Assembly: GCF_006335115.1 (NCBI RefSeq)
Contig: NZ_VDMJ01000024.1
Coordinates: forward strand, 244,852-308,851
Source of the DNA: Streptomyces sp. NP160
Lineage (GTDB): Bacteria; Actinomycetota; Actinomycetes; Actinomycetales; Quadrisphaeraceae
Direction of reading: 5' to 3'
DNA: 64,000 nucleotides
Every line of letters starts with the position of its first letter. Within the stretch, counting starts at the first letter, position 1. Of this stretch, positions 29,826 through 40,828 are shown piece after piece. The translations under genes were made by a program, and so were the position numbers. The notes beneath the pieces were generated by a model. The model ran no database searches and was not told where the DNA came from. It worked only from the letters and a program-made list of their open reading frames with translations.

Positions 29826-30828
29826 GGCCGGGCGAGCTGCCGCCCCGGCGGCCGCGGCGCAGGGTCGCGGCCGCCGCCACGAGCAGCCCGACCGCACCGG
29901 CCAGGGGGACGACGCCGAGCGCGAGCAGCATCGCGGAGCTGCGGCCGCGCTCGTAGCGGGGCGCCGGCACCGCTCCGGCCCGCTCTGCCGCCGCGGCCAG
30001 GGCCGGCTGGGGCACCTGCAGCCGCGAGACGGCGACGTCGCCGGGGGCGTCCGGCACGGCCGACAGCACGGTGCGCGCCCCGCCGTCGACGTCCACGGCC
30101 ACGACCGGCTGGGAGCCGGGGTCACCGCCACCCGGCCCGGGCCCGACCAGCACCGCGACGGTGCGCGGCCCGGCCCAGCCGACGAAGCCGTCGGCGGCCG
30201 TCACGCCCGGTGCGCACGCGGGGCCCGGACCGTCGCTCCTCGCGGCGCCGCCGTCCACGTCCAGCAGCTGCACGGCGCAGGTCCGCCGCACGGCCAGGTG
30301 GAGGCCGTCCGGGGACCAGGCGCTGGCGCCGAGCACCCGCCCGACGGGTCCGAGGTCCTGCAGCTCACCCGTGGTGGTGTCCAGCAGCACGACCTCTCCC
30401 TCGGGCGTCTGCAGGGCCAGGCGCCGGCCGTCGGGGGAGTACGCCGCCGCGGCGACCTCCTGCGGCGCACCGGTCGGCAGCGGCCGCACGGCACCGTCCG
30501 GCCCGACGAGCACCGGGACCCCGGAGGCGGTCTGGTCCGCGTCGCCCGCGTACGGGTTCCAGGCGGCCCGGCGGACCGCGGCGAGGACGGTGCTGGAGTC
30601 GGGGGACCACGCCAGGGGGAGCACCGCACGGCCGCTCAGGGCCGCAGACCGCGTCACGTCGCCGGTGGTGAGGTCCTGCACGGCGACGTCGGGGGCGGTG
30701 TCGGCGGCGTCGTAGCGGCCCACCGCGACGCGCCGGCCGTCCGGAGACAGCAGCATCGCGCCGGGGTCTCGCAGCCAGCGGCGGTAGGACCGCTCCAGGG
30801 GGTCCGCGGGAGCGCTGCGCCGGGTCAC
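29818..30828 (-). CDS. Beta-propeller (WD40/TolB-like) membrane-anchored protein
   Basis: 336 residues. Repeats of the form SPDGRRVAVG, SPDSSTVLAA, SPDGRRLALQ and SPDGLHLAVR at about 40-residue spacing indicate a propeller of about five to six blades. Near the C-terminus (about 300-322) a single membrane span AMLLALGVVPLAGAVGLLV is followed by Arg-rich residues, so the C-tail is probably cytosolic and the propeller outside; no signal peptide is seen. The GTG start overlaps the padR stop (GTGA), so it is read from the same message as the regulator. Ligand and role are unknown; sensing a surface signal linked to PadR is a guess. Confidence 0.75.
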   Translation of the reverse strand: MTRRSAPADPLERSYRRWLRDPGAMLLSPDGRRVAVGRYDAADTAPDVAVQDLTTGDVTRSAALSGRAVLPLAWSPDSSTVLAAVRRAAWNPYAGDADQTASGVPVLVGPDGAVRPLPTGAPQEVAAAAYSPDGRRLALQTPEGEVVLLDTTTGELQDLGPVGRVLGASAWSPDGLHLAVRRTCAVQLLDVDGGAARSDGPGPACAPGVTAADGFVGWAGPRTVAVLVGPGPGGGDPGSQPVVAVDVDGGARTVLSAVPDAPGDVAVSRLQVPQPALAAAAERAGAVPAPRYERGRSSAMLLALGVVPLAGAVGLLVAAAATLRRGRRGGSSPGLS

Positions 30829-31155
30829 GACGGATAGCCCAGGGCGCCGAGGCGGCCCAGCGCCGCCGCGCTCTGCTCCTGGCGCCGGCGCGCCTCGGCG
30901 GCGAGGACGGCGGCGCCGCCCTCGGTGAGGCGGCAGCTGCGGCGCAGGCGGGAGTCGACCACCTCCTCCGCGGCCACCTCCACCAGGCCGCGCTCGGCCA
31001 GGCGCTCCAGGGCGCCGTACAGCGTGCCGACGCCCAGGGCACGGCTCCGCCGGACGTGGTCTCGACGTCCTTGAGGATCGCGTACCCGTGCAGGGGGCCC
31101 CGGCCAGCGCCGTGAGCACGAGGAAGGACGGCTCCTGGAGCCCTGGCCTGGCCAC
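30825..31155 (-). pseudogene. PadR-family transcriptional regulator, two frameshifts
   Basis: Three frames joined give a complete PadR: LQEPSFLVLTALAGAP, then LHGYAILKDVE, then LGVGTLYGALERLAERGLVE and a C-terminal dimer helix. These are the winged-helix landmarks (the tyrosine and TLYGAL are classic). Each junction needs one extra base, at the G-runs 31093-31097 and 31037-31039 (plus strand). PadR proteins are usually repressors of adjacent genes. The start is tentatively GTG 31155 (VARPGLQ). Either the gene is dead, so the downstream propeller gene may be derepressed, or the read sequence lost a base twice. Divergent from the glycosidase gene. Confidence 0.8.
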
Positions 31156-31262
31156 GGCGACGAAGATGCTCCGGTGACTGGAAGGTGTCCACGGCGCCGG
31201 TGCGGTGGTCGGGTCATGGGCCACCCCACGCAGATGACCTCCTCAGGTGGCAGGGTGTCGCC

Positions 31263-34064
31263 GTGCCCCTCGCTCCCACCGGCGGCCCCGCCGCCGGCGC
31301 TCCTCGCGACGCCTCCGAGACCCCGACAGCTTCCGGGCCCGCCGCGACCGCGGCGCCGGTCGGCCACCACGCCGAGCCGGCTGCGCCCCCGCAGACGGCC
31401 GAGCACGCCCGCCTCGACGAGTGCACCGGCTCCGCCGGACCGTGGCGCCTGTGGGGCCCCTACCTGGCGGGGCGCCAGTGGGGCACGGTCCGCGAGGACT
31501 ACTCGGCCGACGGCGACGCGTGGCGCTCCTTCCCCTTCGACCACGCGCGCTCGCGCGCCTACCGCTGGGGCGAGGACGGCCTGGGCGGCTTCTGCGACAG
31601 GTTCGGCTTCCTCAACCTCGCGGTGGCGCTGTGGAACGGGAAGGACCCCATCCTCAAGGAGCGGCTGTTCGGCCTCACCAACGAGGAGGGCAACCACGGC
31701 GAGGACGCCAAGGAGCACTGGTGGGCCGTCGACGGCACGCCCACGCACTCCTGGGCGAAGTGGCTCTACCGCTACCCGCAGGCCGAGTTCCCCTACGCCC
31801 GCCTGCGCGAGGAGAACGCCCGCCGCAGCCGTGACGAGCGCGAGTTCGAGCTGGCCGACACCGGCGTGCTCGACGAGGACCGCTTCTTCGACGTCACGGT
31901 CACCTACGCCAAGGCCGCCCCCGACGACGTCTGCGTGGTGGTCGAGGCCACCAACCACGGTCCGGAGGCCGCGCCGCTGCACCTGCTGCCGCAGCTGTGG
32001 TTCCGCAACACCTGGTCCTGGGGCCGCGACCTGCGCCGCGGCGTCCTCAACCAGATGCTGGCCCCCACCCTGACGGTGCCCGGCCTGGAGGCGGTGGAGG
32101 CCGAGCACGGCTACCTGGGCCGCTACGTGCTGGCCGCCGAGGGCTCCCCGCAGGTGCTCTTCTGCGACAACGAGACCAACGCGGCGCTGCTCTTCGGCGA
32201 CAAGCGCGCCAACAGCCCGCGCTACCCCAAGGACGGCGTCGACAGGGCCGTCGTCCAGGGCGACACCAGCGGCGTCAACCCCGCCGACACCGGCACCAAG
32301 GCCGCCTTCTGGTACCGCTGGGACTCCGTGGCGCCGGGCGAGACGGTCACCGTGCGGCTGCGCCTGACCCCGTCCGACCCCACCCCCGCCACCTTCGGGG
32401 AGGGCTTCGACGACGTCGTCGCCGCGCGCCGCGCCGAGGCCGACGACTTCTACGCCACCGTCATCGACCCCTCCCTGCCCGAGGCCGACCGGCACGTCGC
32501 GCGCCGCGCCTACGCCGGTCTGCTGTGGACCAAGCAGCTGTACCGCTTCGACGTGGCCCAGTGGCTCGACGGCGACCCCGTCGCCCCGGCCCCCGAGCAG
32601 CGCGAGGACGCCGGCCGGCGCAACACCACGTGGCGCCACGTCGCGCTGGCCGACGTCATCTCCATGCCGGACGAGTGGGAGTACCCCTGGTTCGCCGCCT
32701 GGGACACCGCCTTCCACACCATCCCCCTGGCGCACGTCGACCCCGACTTCGCCAAGGAGCAGCTGGTGCTCATGTGCCGCGAGTGGGCGATGCACCCCAA
32801 CGGCCAGCTGCCCGCCTACGAGTGGGAGTTCGGCGACGTGAACCCGCCGGTCCACGCGTGGGCCGCGTGGCACGTCTACCGGATCGACGGCTACCGCGAC
32901 CGCGACTTCCTGATCCGGGTCTTCACCAAGCTGCTGCTGAACTTCTCGTGGTGGGTGAACCGCAAGGACGCCTCCGGCTCCAACCTCTTCGAGGGCGGCT
33001 TCCTCGGGATGGACAACATCGCCCTGTTCGACAGGTCCGCGCCCCTGCCGCCCGGGTACCGCCTGGAGCAGTCCGACGCCACCAGCTGGATGGCGTTCTA
33101 CTGCCAGCAGATGTTCAAGATCGCGCTGGAGCTGTCCCGCCACGACCGCGCCTGGGACGACACCGCCACCAAGTTCCTCGAGCACTTCCTGTCCATCGCC
33201 CAGGCGATGAACAGCTTCGGCACCCGCGGCGCCAAGCTCTGGGACGACGACGACGGCTTCTTCTACGACGTCCTCGTCGACCCCTCCGGGCACGCCGAGC
33301 CGATGCGGGTCCGCTCCATGGTCGGCCTGCTGCCGATCCTCGGGGCCACCGAGGTGCCCGCCTGGATCTCGACCGAGTGCCCCGACGTCACCACCCGGCT
33401 GCGCTGGCTGCAGCGGCGGCGCCCGGAGGTCATGGGCCCCCTGCGCTCCCGGTCCGGACCGGAGGGACGGCGGATGCTGCTCTCGCTGGTCGGGCCCGAG
33501 CGGCTGCGGCGGATCCTGCAGCGGATGTTCGACACCGAGGAGTTCTGGAGCCCCTACGGCGTCCGGTCCCTCTCGCGCTCCACCGGCCAGGTGTACGCCA
33601 ACGTCGGTGGCCGCGACGTCTCGCTGGAGTACGAGCCGGGGGAGAGCCGCACCGGCCTGTTCGGCGGGAACTCCAACTGGCGCGGTCCGATCTGGTTCCC
33701 CGTCAACGTGCTCATCGCCGACAAGCTGCGGACCATGGGCCGCCACTACGGCGACACCTTCACCATCGAGGTGCCCACGGGCTCCGGCAACGTGGTCACC
33801 CTCGACCAGGCCGCCGACCTCATCGACGGCGGCCTCACGGCGCTGTTCCGGCCCGACCCCGCCCGGGGCGGCCGACGCCCCACGGACGGGACGCGGGTGG
33901 AGGCCAGCGACTCCCCGCTGTGGCGCGAGCAGGTGACCTTCAGCGAGTTCTTCGACGGCGACACCGGCGAGGGCCTCGGCGCCACCCACCAGACCGGGTG
34001 GACGGCGCTGGTGGCGCACCTGCTCAACCCGCGGCTGCCCGCCGACCCGCGCCGGATGGGCTGA
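31263..34064 (+). CDS. GH63/MGH1-like alpha-glycosidase
   Basis: About 933 residues. The C-terminal (alpha/alpha)6 barrel has the landmarks YPWFAAWDTAFHTIPLA, YEWEFGDVNPPVHAWA and NSNWRGPIWFPVN, as in the GH63 clan that includes mannosylglycerate/glucosylglycerate hydrolases and ER glucosidase I. The N-terminal half (about 60-400: WGPYLAGRQWGTVREDYS, NEEGNHGEDAKEHWWAVDGT) is an accessory beta-rich domain of large bacterial members. No signal peptide. The exact glycoside is unknown. GTG 31263 was taken; GTG 31185 would add 26 residues but runs into the divergent padR. It faces padR across a gap of about 100 bp, so PadR control is plausible. Confidence 0.85.
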   Translation: MPLAPTGGPAAGAPRDASETPTASGPAATAAPVGHHAEPAAPPQTAEHARLDECTGSAGPWRLWGPYLAGRQWGTVREDYSADGDAWRSFPFDHARSRAYRWGEDGLGGFCDRFGFLNLAVALWNGKDPILKERLFGLTNEEGNHGEDAKEHWWAVDGTPTHSWAKWLYRYPQAEFPYARLREENARRSRDEREFELADTGVLDEDRFFDVTVTYAKAAPDDVCVVVEATNHGPEAAPLHLLPQLWFRNTWSWGRDLRRGVLNQMLAPTLTVPGLEAVEAEHGYLGRYVLAAEGSPQVLFCDNETNAALLFGDKRANSPRYPKDGVDRAVVQGDTSGVNPADTGTKAAFWYRWDSVAPGETVTVRLRLTPSDPTPATFGEGFDDVVAARRAEADDFYATVIDPSLPEADRHVARRAYAGLLWTKQLYRFDVAQWLDGDPVAPAPEQREDAGRRNTTWRHVALADVISMPDEWEYPWFAAWDTAFHTIPLAHVDPDFAKEQLVLMCREWAMHPNGQLPAYEWEFGDVNPPVHAWAAWHVYRIDGYRDRDFLIRVFTKLLLNFSWWVNRKDASGSNLFEGGFLGMDNIALFDRSAPLPPGYRLEQSDATSWMAFYCQQMFKIALELSRHDRAWDDTATKFLEHFLSIAQAMNSFGTRGAKLWDDDDGFFYDVLVDPSGHAEPMRVRSMVGLLPILGATEVPAWISTECPDVTTRLRWLQRRRPEVMGPLRSRSGPEGRRMLLSLVGPERLRRILQRMFDTEEFWSPYGVRSLSRSTGQVYANVGGRDVSLEYEPGESRTGLFGGNSNWRGPIWFPVNVLIADKLRTMGRHYGDTFTIEVPTGSGNVVTLDQAADLIDGGLTALFRPDPARGGRRPTDGTRVEASDSPLWREQVTFSEFFDGDTGEGLGATHQTGWTALVAHLLNPRLPADPRRMG

Positions 34065-34117
34065 GCCGCCAGCGCTCTGCAAGCGGCCCGCAAGCCGGCG
34101 GCGGCACCGTCGTCCCC

Positions 34118-34540
34118 ATGAGCACACAGCACAGCGACGCGTCCTCCTCGACCCCGGCCGCCGGGGAGCCCCTCCTCAGCCCCGTGTGGGTGCTGCGCGG
34201 GATCGGCAACGACCCCGGCTACCTCGTGGCGGCGGGCGGCCGCCTCGTGCTGGTGGCCGAGCACGACGACGGCCCCGCCTTCGACGTCGGCCTGGGCGAG
34301 CTCACCGACGTCCAGTGGCCGTGGTGGTGGTTCGGCGGCGGCTTCAAGGGCACGGTCCGCGGGACGCGCTACAAGATCAGCTTCGTGCGGCCCAACGGGG
34401 CACCGGGCCCCGACCGCGGTCTGCTCACCGACCTCGACCACGTGCTCGTGGGGCACACCGGCCACGGGCTGTCGGGGCTGGTCGACGTCGCGGAGGGCAA
34501 GGCGCAGGCGCGGCTGTGGCGCGAGGTGCTCCCGGGCTGA
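34118..34540 (+). CDS. Hypothetical protein, small beta-rich domain
   Basis: 140 residues that I do not recognise. After a polar N-terminus, [21 protein letters not shown] begins a compact domain with alternating strands and a Trp-rich turn (WPWWWFGG, about 69-76), ending in [19 protein letters not shown]. It resembles a small PH/GRAM-like barrel in pattern only. There is no signal or membrane span. It starts 53 bp after the glycosidase stop and ends 52 bp before uvrC, without a clear promoter, and may be the tail of the glycosidase unit. Confidence 0.65.
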   Translation: MSTQHSDASSSTPAAGEPLLSPVWVLRGIGNDPGYLVAAGGRLVLVAEHDDGPAFDVGLGELTDVQWPWWWFGGGFKGTVRGTRYKISFVRPNGAPGPDRGLLTDLDHVLVGHTGHGLSGLVDVAEGKAQARLWREVLPG

Positions 34541-34580
34541 CGGCCCGGGCCGGGCCGCAGGACCTGTCGGAGGCCCTGCT

Positions 34581-34586
34581 TACGCT
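34581..34586 (+). promoter_or_regulatory. -10 element of uvrC (TACGCT)
   Basis: TACGCT ends 6 nt before the GTG start, with no ribosome-binding site, giving a leaderless message for the uvrC-rapZ-yvcK unit. Confidence 0.5.
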
Positions 34587-34592
34587 GGACGG

Positions 34593-36623
34593 GTGACGAA
34601 CCCCGCCTCCTACCGCCCGAAGCCGGGGGAGGTGCCTGACTCCCCGGGCGTCTACAGGTTCCGCGACCCGCAGGGCCGCGTGGTCTACGTCGGCAAGGCG
34701 AAGAGCCTGCGGCAGCGGCTGGCCAACTACTTCCAGCCGCTGCACGCGCTGCACCCCCGCACCGCCACGATGGTCACCACCGCCGCCAGCGTCGAGTGGA
34801 CCGTCGTGGGCACCGAGGTCGAGGCCCTCCAGCTGGAGTACTCCTGGATCAAGGAGTTCGACCCGCGCTTCAACGTCAAGTACCGCGACGACAAGTCCTA
34901 CCCCTACCTCGCGGTGACGATGGGAGAGGAGTTCCCGCGGGTGCAGGTCATGCGCGGGGCCAAGCGCAAGGGCACCCGCTACTTCGGGCCCTACGCCCAC
35001 GCCTGGGCCATCCGCGAGACCGTCGACCTGCTGCTGCGGGTCTTCCCCGTCCGCACTTGCTCCACCGGCGTCTTCAAGCGCGCCGGCCAGGTCGGCCGCC
35101 CCTGCCTGCTCGGCTACATCGACAAGTGCTCCGCGCCCTGCGTGGGCAAGGTGACCCCCGAGGAGCACCGCGCGCTGGCCCAGGAGTTCGCCGACTTCAT
35201 GGGCGGCGCCACCTCCAAGTACGTGAAGCGGGTCGAGGCGCAGATGCGCGAGGCCGCCGCCGAGATGGACTTCGAGAGGGCTGCGCGGCTGCGGGACGAT
35301 GCCGGCGCCCTGCGCAAGGCGCTCGAGAAGAGCGCCGTGGTGCTGCCCGACGCCACCGACGCCGACGTCTTCGCCCTGGCCGAGGACGAGCTCGAGGCCG
35401 CCGTCCAGGTCTTCCACGTGCGCGGCGGGCGCGTGCGCGGCCAGCGCGGCTGGGTGGTGGAGAAGGTCGAGGACGTCACCACGGCCGACCTCGTCCAGCA
35501 CCTGCTCCAGCAGGTCTACGGCGGTGCCGCCAGCCTCGAGGGAGCCGGGGACGACGGCTCAGAGGCCGGTGAGCAGGTGCCCCGCGAGGTGCTCGTGCCC
35601 GTCGAGCCCACCGACCCCGAGCAGACCGCCGCCTGGCTCTCGCGGCTGCGCGGCTCGCGGGTGGAGGTGCGGGTCCCGCAGCGCGGCGACAAGCGCGCGC
35701 TGCTGGAGACCGTGGAGCGCAACGCCACCGGCGCCCTCAACCTCCACAAGACCCGCCGCGGCGGAGACCTCACCAGCCGGTCCCTGGCCCTGCAGGAGCT
35801 GCAGGAGGCCCTCGGGCTCGACGAGGCCCCGCTGCGCATCGAGTGCTACGACGTCTCCCACCTGCAGGGCAGCGAGGTGGTCGCCTCGATGGTGGTCTTC
35901 GAGGACGGTCTGCCGCGCAAGAGCGAGTACCGCAAGTTCAACGTGCGCGGCGACGGGCCCGACGGGCGCACCGACGACCTCGCCTCGATGAACGAGGTGC
36001 TCACCCGCCGGTTCCGCCGCCACGTCGCCGACGGGGCCAGGGACGGCGAGCTCGACGACCAGGTGGCGCCCGTCAGCGGGCCGGTCAGCGGTGAGGTGCA
36101 GCCCGGCATCGACCCCACCACGGGGCGCGCGCGCCGCTTCGCGTACGCGCCGCAGCTCGTCGTCGTCGACGGCGGGCAGCCGCAGGTGGAGGCCGCCGCG
36201 GCCGCGCTCGCGGACCTCGGCGTCACCGACGTCGCCCTGTGCGGCCTGGCCAAGCGCCTGGAGGAGGTGTGGCTGCCGGGGGAGGACCACCCCGTCGTCC
36301 TGCCGCGCTCCAGCGAGGGGCTCTACCTGCTGCAGCGCCTGCGCGACGAGGCCCACCGCTTCGCCATCACCCACCACCGCTCCAAGCGCAGCAGGGCGAT
36401 GACGACGAGCGCCCTCGACGGCGTCCCCGGGCTCGGCCCGGCCCGCAAGCAGGCCCTCATGGCGCGCTTCGGCACGCTGAAGGCGCTGCGCGCCGCGACC
36501 GCCGAGCAGGTGGCCGAGGTGCCGGGCGTGGGGCCCGCCACGGCCGCGGCCGTGGTGGCGGCGCTGGCGGGGAACGCGCCCGAGCCCGCCGTCGACACGG
36601 CCACCGGGGAGCTCGTCGACTGA
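34593..36623 (+). CDS. uvrC: UvrABC system protein C
   Basis: 676 residues. The dual-incision nuclease of nucleotide excision repair. The GIY-YIG domain (about 15-95: [19 protein letters not shown]) makes the 3' cut. A Cys cluster (CSTGVF...[13 protein letters not shown], about 150-185) fits the Fe-S site reported in many UvrC. The UVR motif follows (about 205-245), then the RNase H-like domain for the 5' cut ([24 protein letters not shown]-type HHRSKRS), and a C-terminal double helix-hairpin-helix ([29 protein letters not shown]). The loop at about 470-500 is longer than usual. uvrA and uvrB lie within 17 kb upstream. Confidence 0.97.
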   Translation: MTNPASYRPKPGEVPDSPGVYRFRDPQGRVVYVGKAKSLRQRLANYFQPLHALHPRTATMVTTAASVEWTVVGTEVEALQLEYSWIKEFDPRFNVKYRDDKSYPYLAVTMGEEFPRVQVMRGAKRKGTRYFGPYAHAWAIRETVDLLLRVFPVRTCSTGVFKRAGQVGRPCLLGYIDKCSAPCVGKVTPEEHRALAQEFADFMGGATSKYVKRVEAQMREAAAEMDFERAARLRDDAGALRKALEKSAVVLPDATDADVFALAEDELEAAVQVFHVRGGRVRGQRGWVVEKVEDVTTADLVQHLLQQVYGGAASLEGAGDDGSEAGEQVPREVLVPVEPTDPEQTAAWLSRLRGSRVEVRVPQRGDKRALLETVERNATGALNLHKTRRGGDLTSRSLALQELQEALGLDEAPLRIECYDVSHLQGSEVVASMVVFEDGLPRKSEYRKFNVRGDGPDGRTDDLASMNEVLTRRFRRHVADGARDGELDDQVAPVSGPVSGEVQPGIDPTTGRARRFAYAPQLVVVDGGQPQVEAAAAALADLGVTDVALCGLAKRLEEVWLPGEDHPVVLPRSSEGLYLLQRLRDEAHRFAITHHRSKRSRAMTTSALDGVPGLGPARKQALMARFGTLKALRAATAEQVAEVPGVGPATAAAVVAALAGNAPEPAVDTATGELVD

Positions 36624-36639
36624 CTCGGCGAGCAGTGCC

Positions 36640-37617
36640 ATGGGCCAGGATGGCCGCGTGAGCGCGCCGCCGCAGCACCCCCAGCCGCAGCCCCAGCAGC
36701 CCCCGCTGGAGGGCGAGCACGACCTGCTCGTCATCACCGGCCTGTCCGGGGCGGGCCGGTCCACCGTGGCCCACGTCCTGGAGGACCTCGGCTGGTACGT
36801 GGTCGACAACCTCCCGCCGCAGATGCTCGGGCCGCTGGCCCAGCTGGCGGCGCAGGCCTCCGGGGCCGTCCCGAAGGTGGCCGTGGTGCTCGACGTGCGC
36901 GGGCGCGGCTTCTCGGCCGACCTCGCCGCGGCGCTCGCGGAGGTCCGTGTGCGCCGCAGCATCCTGTTCCTGGAGGCCAGCGACGCGGTGCTGGTGCGCC
37001 GCTTCGAGTCCGTGCGGCGCCCCCACCCGCTGCAGGAGGAGGGGCGCATCCTCGACGGCATCGAGACCGAGCGCGAGCTCCTGCGCGACCTGCGCGCCGC
37101 CGCCGACGTCGTCATCGACACCTCCGACCTCAACGTCCACCAGCTGGCCGCCTCCATCACGCGGGCCTTCGGCGAGGCCGAGGCCACCCGGCTGCGCCTG
37201 ACGCTGCTCTCGTTCGGCTTCAAGTACGGGCTGCCCACGGACGCCGACCACGTGGTCGACGTGAGGTTCCTGCCCAACCCCCACTGGATCCCCGAGCTGC
37301 GCCCGCTGACGGGCCGCGACGCCGCCGTCAGCGGCTACGTGCTCGGGCAGGACGGCGCGGAGGAGTTCCTCGACAGGTACGCCGCCGCGCTGCAGCCCGT
37401 CATCGCCGGCTACCAGCGCGAGCACCGCCGCTACGCCACCGTGGCCATCGGCTGCACCGGCGGCAAGCACCGCTCCGTGGCGATGACGGAGGCCCTCGCG
37501 GCGCGCCTGCAGGCCCTCGCCGACGCCCCGCCGCCGTCCTCCTCCTCGCCGGAGGGCGGCGAGGAGCACCCGGCCCCGGTGCTGAGGGTGGCCCACCGCG
37601 ACCTCGGAAGGGAGTGA
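36640..37617 (+). CDS. rapZ: RapZ/YvcJ-family nucleotide-binding protein
   Basis: 325 residues. The P-loop is GLSGAGRST, followed by [18 protein letters not shown] and the C-terminal [11 protein letters not shown], all family signatures. E. coli RapZ is an RNA adaptor controlling glucosamine-6-phosphate synthase; the actinobacterial role is less clear, but the rapZ-yvcK-whiA order is strongly conserved. A Pro/Gln-rich N-terminus (about 10-25) precedes the P-loop. ATG 36640 is given; GTG 36658 lies 7 nt after CAGGAT and could be a leaderless start instead. It lies 16 bp after uvrC and 7 bp before yvcK. Confidence 0.93.
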   Translation: MGQDGRVSAPPQHPQPQPQQPPLEGEHDLLVITGLSGAGRSTVAHVLEDLGWYVVDNLPPQMLGPLAQLAAQASGAVPKVAVVLDVRGRGFSADLAAALAEVRVRRSILFLEASDAVLVRRFESVRRPHPLQEEGRILDGIETERELLRDLRAAADVVIDTSDLNVHQLAASITRAFGEAEATRLRLTLLSFGFKYGLPTDADHVVDVRFLPNPHWIPELRPLTGRDAAVSGYVLGQDGAEEFLDRYAAALQPVIAGYQREHRRYATVAIGCTGGKHRSVAMTEALAARLQALADAPPPSSSSPEGGEEHPAPVLRVAHRDLGRE

Positions 37618-37624
37618 GGGCCCC

Positions 37625-38635
37625 GTGAGACCCGGCGTCGGTCCCGGCAGCGGCCTCGCCGCCGGCCTGCAGCCCGGCTCCGGGCCCGCCGTGGTGGCCT
37701 GCGGGGGCGGCCACGGCCTCGCGGCGTCGCTGCAGGCGCTGCGGCACCTGTCCGACAGGATCACGGCGGTCGTGACGGTGGCGGACGACGGCGGCTCCAG
37801 CGGCCGCCTGCGCTCGGAGCTGGGCATCATGCCCCCCGGCGACCTGCGGATGGCGCTGGCCGCGCTGTGCGACGACACGGAGTGGGGCCGCACCTGGCGC
37901 GACGTGCTGCAGCACCGCTTCACCGGGGACGGCGCGCTGGCCGGCCACGCCGTCGGCAACCTCCTCATCGCCGCGCTGTGGCAGCGCCTCGGCGACAGCG
38001 TCGAGGGGCTGGACCTCGTGGGCCGGCTCCTGGGCGCGCGGGGCCGGGTGCTGCCGATGTCGTCGGTGCCGCTGTCCATCGAGGCCGACGTGCGCGTGCG
38101 CGGCACGCGGTCGGCGCCGGCCCACGTCGAGGTGGTCCGCGGCCAGGCCGCCGTGGCGACCACCCGCGGCACCGTGGAGGAGGTGCGGCTGCTCCCCGCG
38201 GACCCGCCAGCCCGCCCGGAGGTGGTGGACGCCGTCCGCCAGGCCGACTGGGTGGTGCTCGGGCCGGGCAGCTGGTTCACCAGCGTCATGCCGCACCTGC
38301 TGGTGCCCGAGCTGGCCGCCGCGCTGCGCGAGACCCCGGCCCGGCGCTGCCTGGTGCTCAACCTCGTCAGCGAGCGCGGGGAGACCAGCGGCCTGAGCCC
38401 CGCGGCGCACGTGCGGGCGCTCACGGCCCACGCCCGCGGGCTGCGGTTCGACGTGGTGCTGGCCGACCCGAGCGCCGTGGAGGACGTCGAGGGCCTGGCG
38501 GCCGCGGCGGAGGAGGCCGGCGCCCAGCTCGTGCTCCGGCAGGTCCGCCGCGGGCGCACGGCCGAGCACGACCCGCTGCGCCTGGCCGCCGCGATGCGCG
38601 ACGTGCTGGAGGGCTCCTGGGGCGACGTGGCCTGA
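37625..38635 (+). CDS. yvcK: YvcK/CofD-fold gluconeogenesis factor
   Basis: 336 residues. The family motifs are VVACGGGHGLAASLQALR, VTVADDGGSSGRLR, PPGDLRMAL and VLGPGSWFTSVMPHLLV. YvcK binds UDP-GlcNAc in Bacillus and mycobacteria (CuvA) and is needed for normal cell-wall synthesis on gluconeogenic carbon. The GTG start is preceded by GGAAGGGAGTGAGG; it follows rapZ by 7 bp and is cotranscribed. The 162 bp to whiA hold a GC-rich stretch and no gene. Confidence 0.94.
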   Translation: MRPGVGPGSGLAAGLQPGSGPAVVACGGGHGLAASLQALRHLSDRITAVVTVADDGGSSGRLRSELGIMPPGDLRMALAALCDDTEWGRTWRDVLQHRFTGDGALAGHAVGNLLIAALWQRLGDSVEGLDLVGRLLGARGRVLPMSSVPLSIEADVRVRGTRSAPAHVEVVRGQAAVATTRGTVEEVRLLPADPPARPEVVDAVRQADWVVLGPGSWFTSVMPHLLVPELAAALRETPARRCLVLNLVSERGETSGLSPAAHVRALTAHARGLRFDVVLADPSAVEDVEGLAAAAEEAGAQLVLRQVRRGRTAEHDPLRLAAAMRDVLEGSWGDVA

Positions 38636-38797
38636 CCCCGTCGCCGGGGCGGGGACGGCGCGGGCGCGTCCAGGGTGCCGCTGAAGAGGGTCTGACCAGC
38701 CCCGCGCCCGGGTCGGACTGATCACGCCGACCTAGTCACACCGGTGGAATTCGGCGAGTCGTCCCCCCGGGCGTGTCGCGGTGGCACCATGGCTGGC

Positions 38798-39778
38798 ATG
38801 GCACTGACGGCACAGGTGAAGGACGAGCTCAGCCGTCTTCCGGTCCAGCGCTCCTGCTGCCGCAAGGCCGAGGTCTCGGCCCTGCTGCGCTTCGCGGGGG
38901 GCCTGCACATCATCGCGGGCCGCGTGGTCGTGGAGGCCGAGCTCGACACCGGCGCCGCCGCGCGGCGCCTGCGGCGCGACCTCGCCGACGTGTACCGCGC
39001 CCCGAGCGAGGTGCTGGTGGTGGCCGGGGGCGGCCTGCGGCGCGGCTCCCGCTACGTCGTCCGGGTGGTCCACAACGCCGAGTCGCTGGCCCACCAGACG
39101 GGCCTGCTGGACCAGCGGGGCCGTCCCGTGCGCGGCCTGCCGCCCCAGGTGGTGGCCGGCGCCGTCTGCGACGCCGAGGCCGCCTGGCGCGGCGCCTTCC
39201 TCGCGCACGGATCGCTCACCGAGCCGGGCCGCTCGTCCGCCCTGGAGATCACGTGCCCCGGTCCGGAGGCGGCCCTGGCGCTGGTGGGCGCCGCCCGGCG
39301 CCTGGACATCCAGGCGAAGGCCCGCGACGTGCGCGGCACGGACCGCGTGGTGATCCGCGACGGCGAGGCCATCGGCGACCTCCTCACCCACCTGGGCGCC
39401 CACGGCGCGAAGTTGGTGTGGGAGGAGAGGCGCATGCGGCGCGAGGTGCGCGCCACCGCCAACCGGCTGGCCAACTTCGACGACGCCAACCTGCGCCGCT
39501 CGGCGCGCGCGGCCGTGGCCGCCGGCTCCCGCGTGGAGCGGGCGCTGGAGATCCTCGGCGAGGAGGTGCCCGAGCACCTGCGCACCGCCGGCGCGCTCCG
39601 CCTGGCCCACAAGCAGGCCTCGCTGGAGGAGCTGGGCGCGCTGGCCGACCCCCCGATGAGCAAGGACGCCGTGGCGGGGCGCATCCGCCGCCTGCTCGCC
39701 ATGGCCGACCGCCGCGCCCAGGAGCTCGGGGTGCCCGGGACCGAGGCCAACCTGACCCCTGACATGTTGGACGCCTGA
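38798..39778 (+). CDS. whiA: WhiA, sporulation/division regulator
   Basis: 326 residues. The N-terminal part is the degenerate LAGLIDADG fold ([45 protein letters not shown]); the C-terminal part (about 220-310) is the HTH domain ([47 protein letters not shown]). Streptomyces WhiA works with WhiB in committing aerial hyphae to sporulation; in non-sporulators it is still conserved and linked to division. ATG 38798 gives the family start [12 protein letters not shown]; an upstream in-frame start would add 18 unrelated residues. It stands between yvcK and gap, as expected. Confidence 0.96.
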   Translation: MALTAQVKDELSRLPVQRSCCRKAEVSALLRFAGGLHIIAGRVVVEAELDTGAAARRLRRDLADVYRAPSEVLVVAGGGLRRGSRYVVRVVHNAESLAHQTGLLDQRGRPVRGLPPQVVAGAVCDAEAAWRGAFLAHGSLTEPGRSSALEITCPGPEAALALVGAARRLDIQAKARDVRGTDRVVIRDGEAIGDLLTHLGAHGAKLVWEERRMRREVRATANRLANFDDANLRRSARAAVAAGSRVERALEILGEEVPEHLRTAGALRLAHKQASLEELGALADPPMSKDAVAGRIRRLLAMADRRAQELGVPGTEANLTPDMLDA

Positions 39779-40825
<1,047 letters not shown>

Positions 40826-40828
40826 GCC

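Noticed and set aside
38636-38797. Small gene between yvcK and whiA
   Set aside because: Only short frames without a ribosome site or recognisable sequence; likely promoter and untranslated region.
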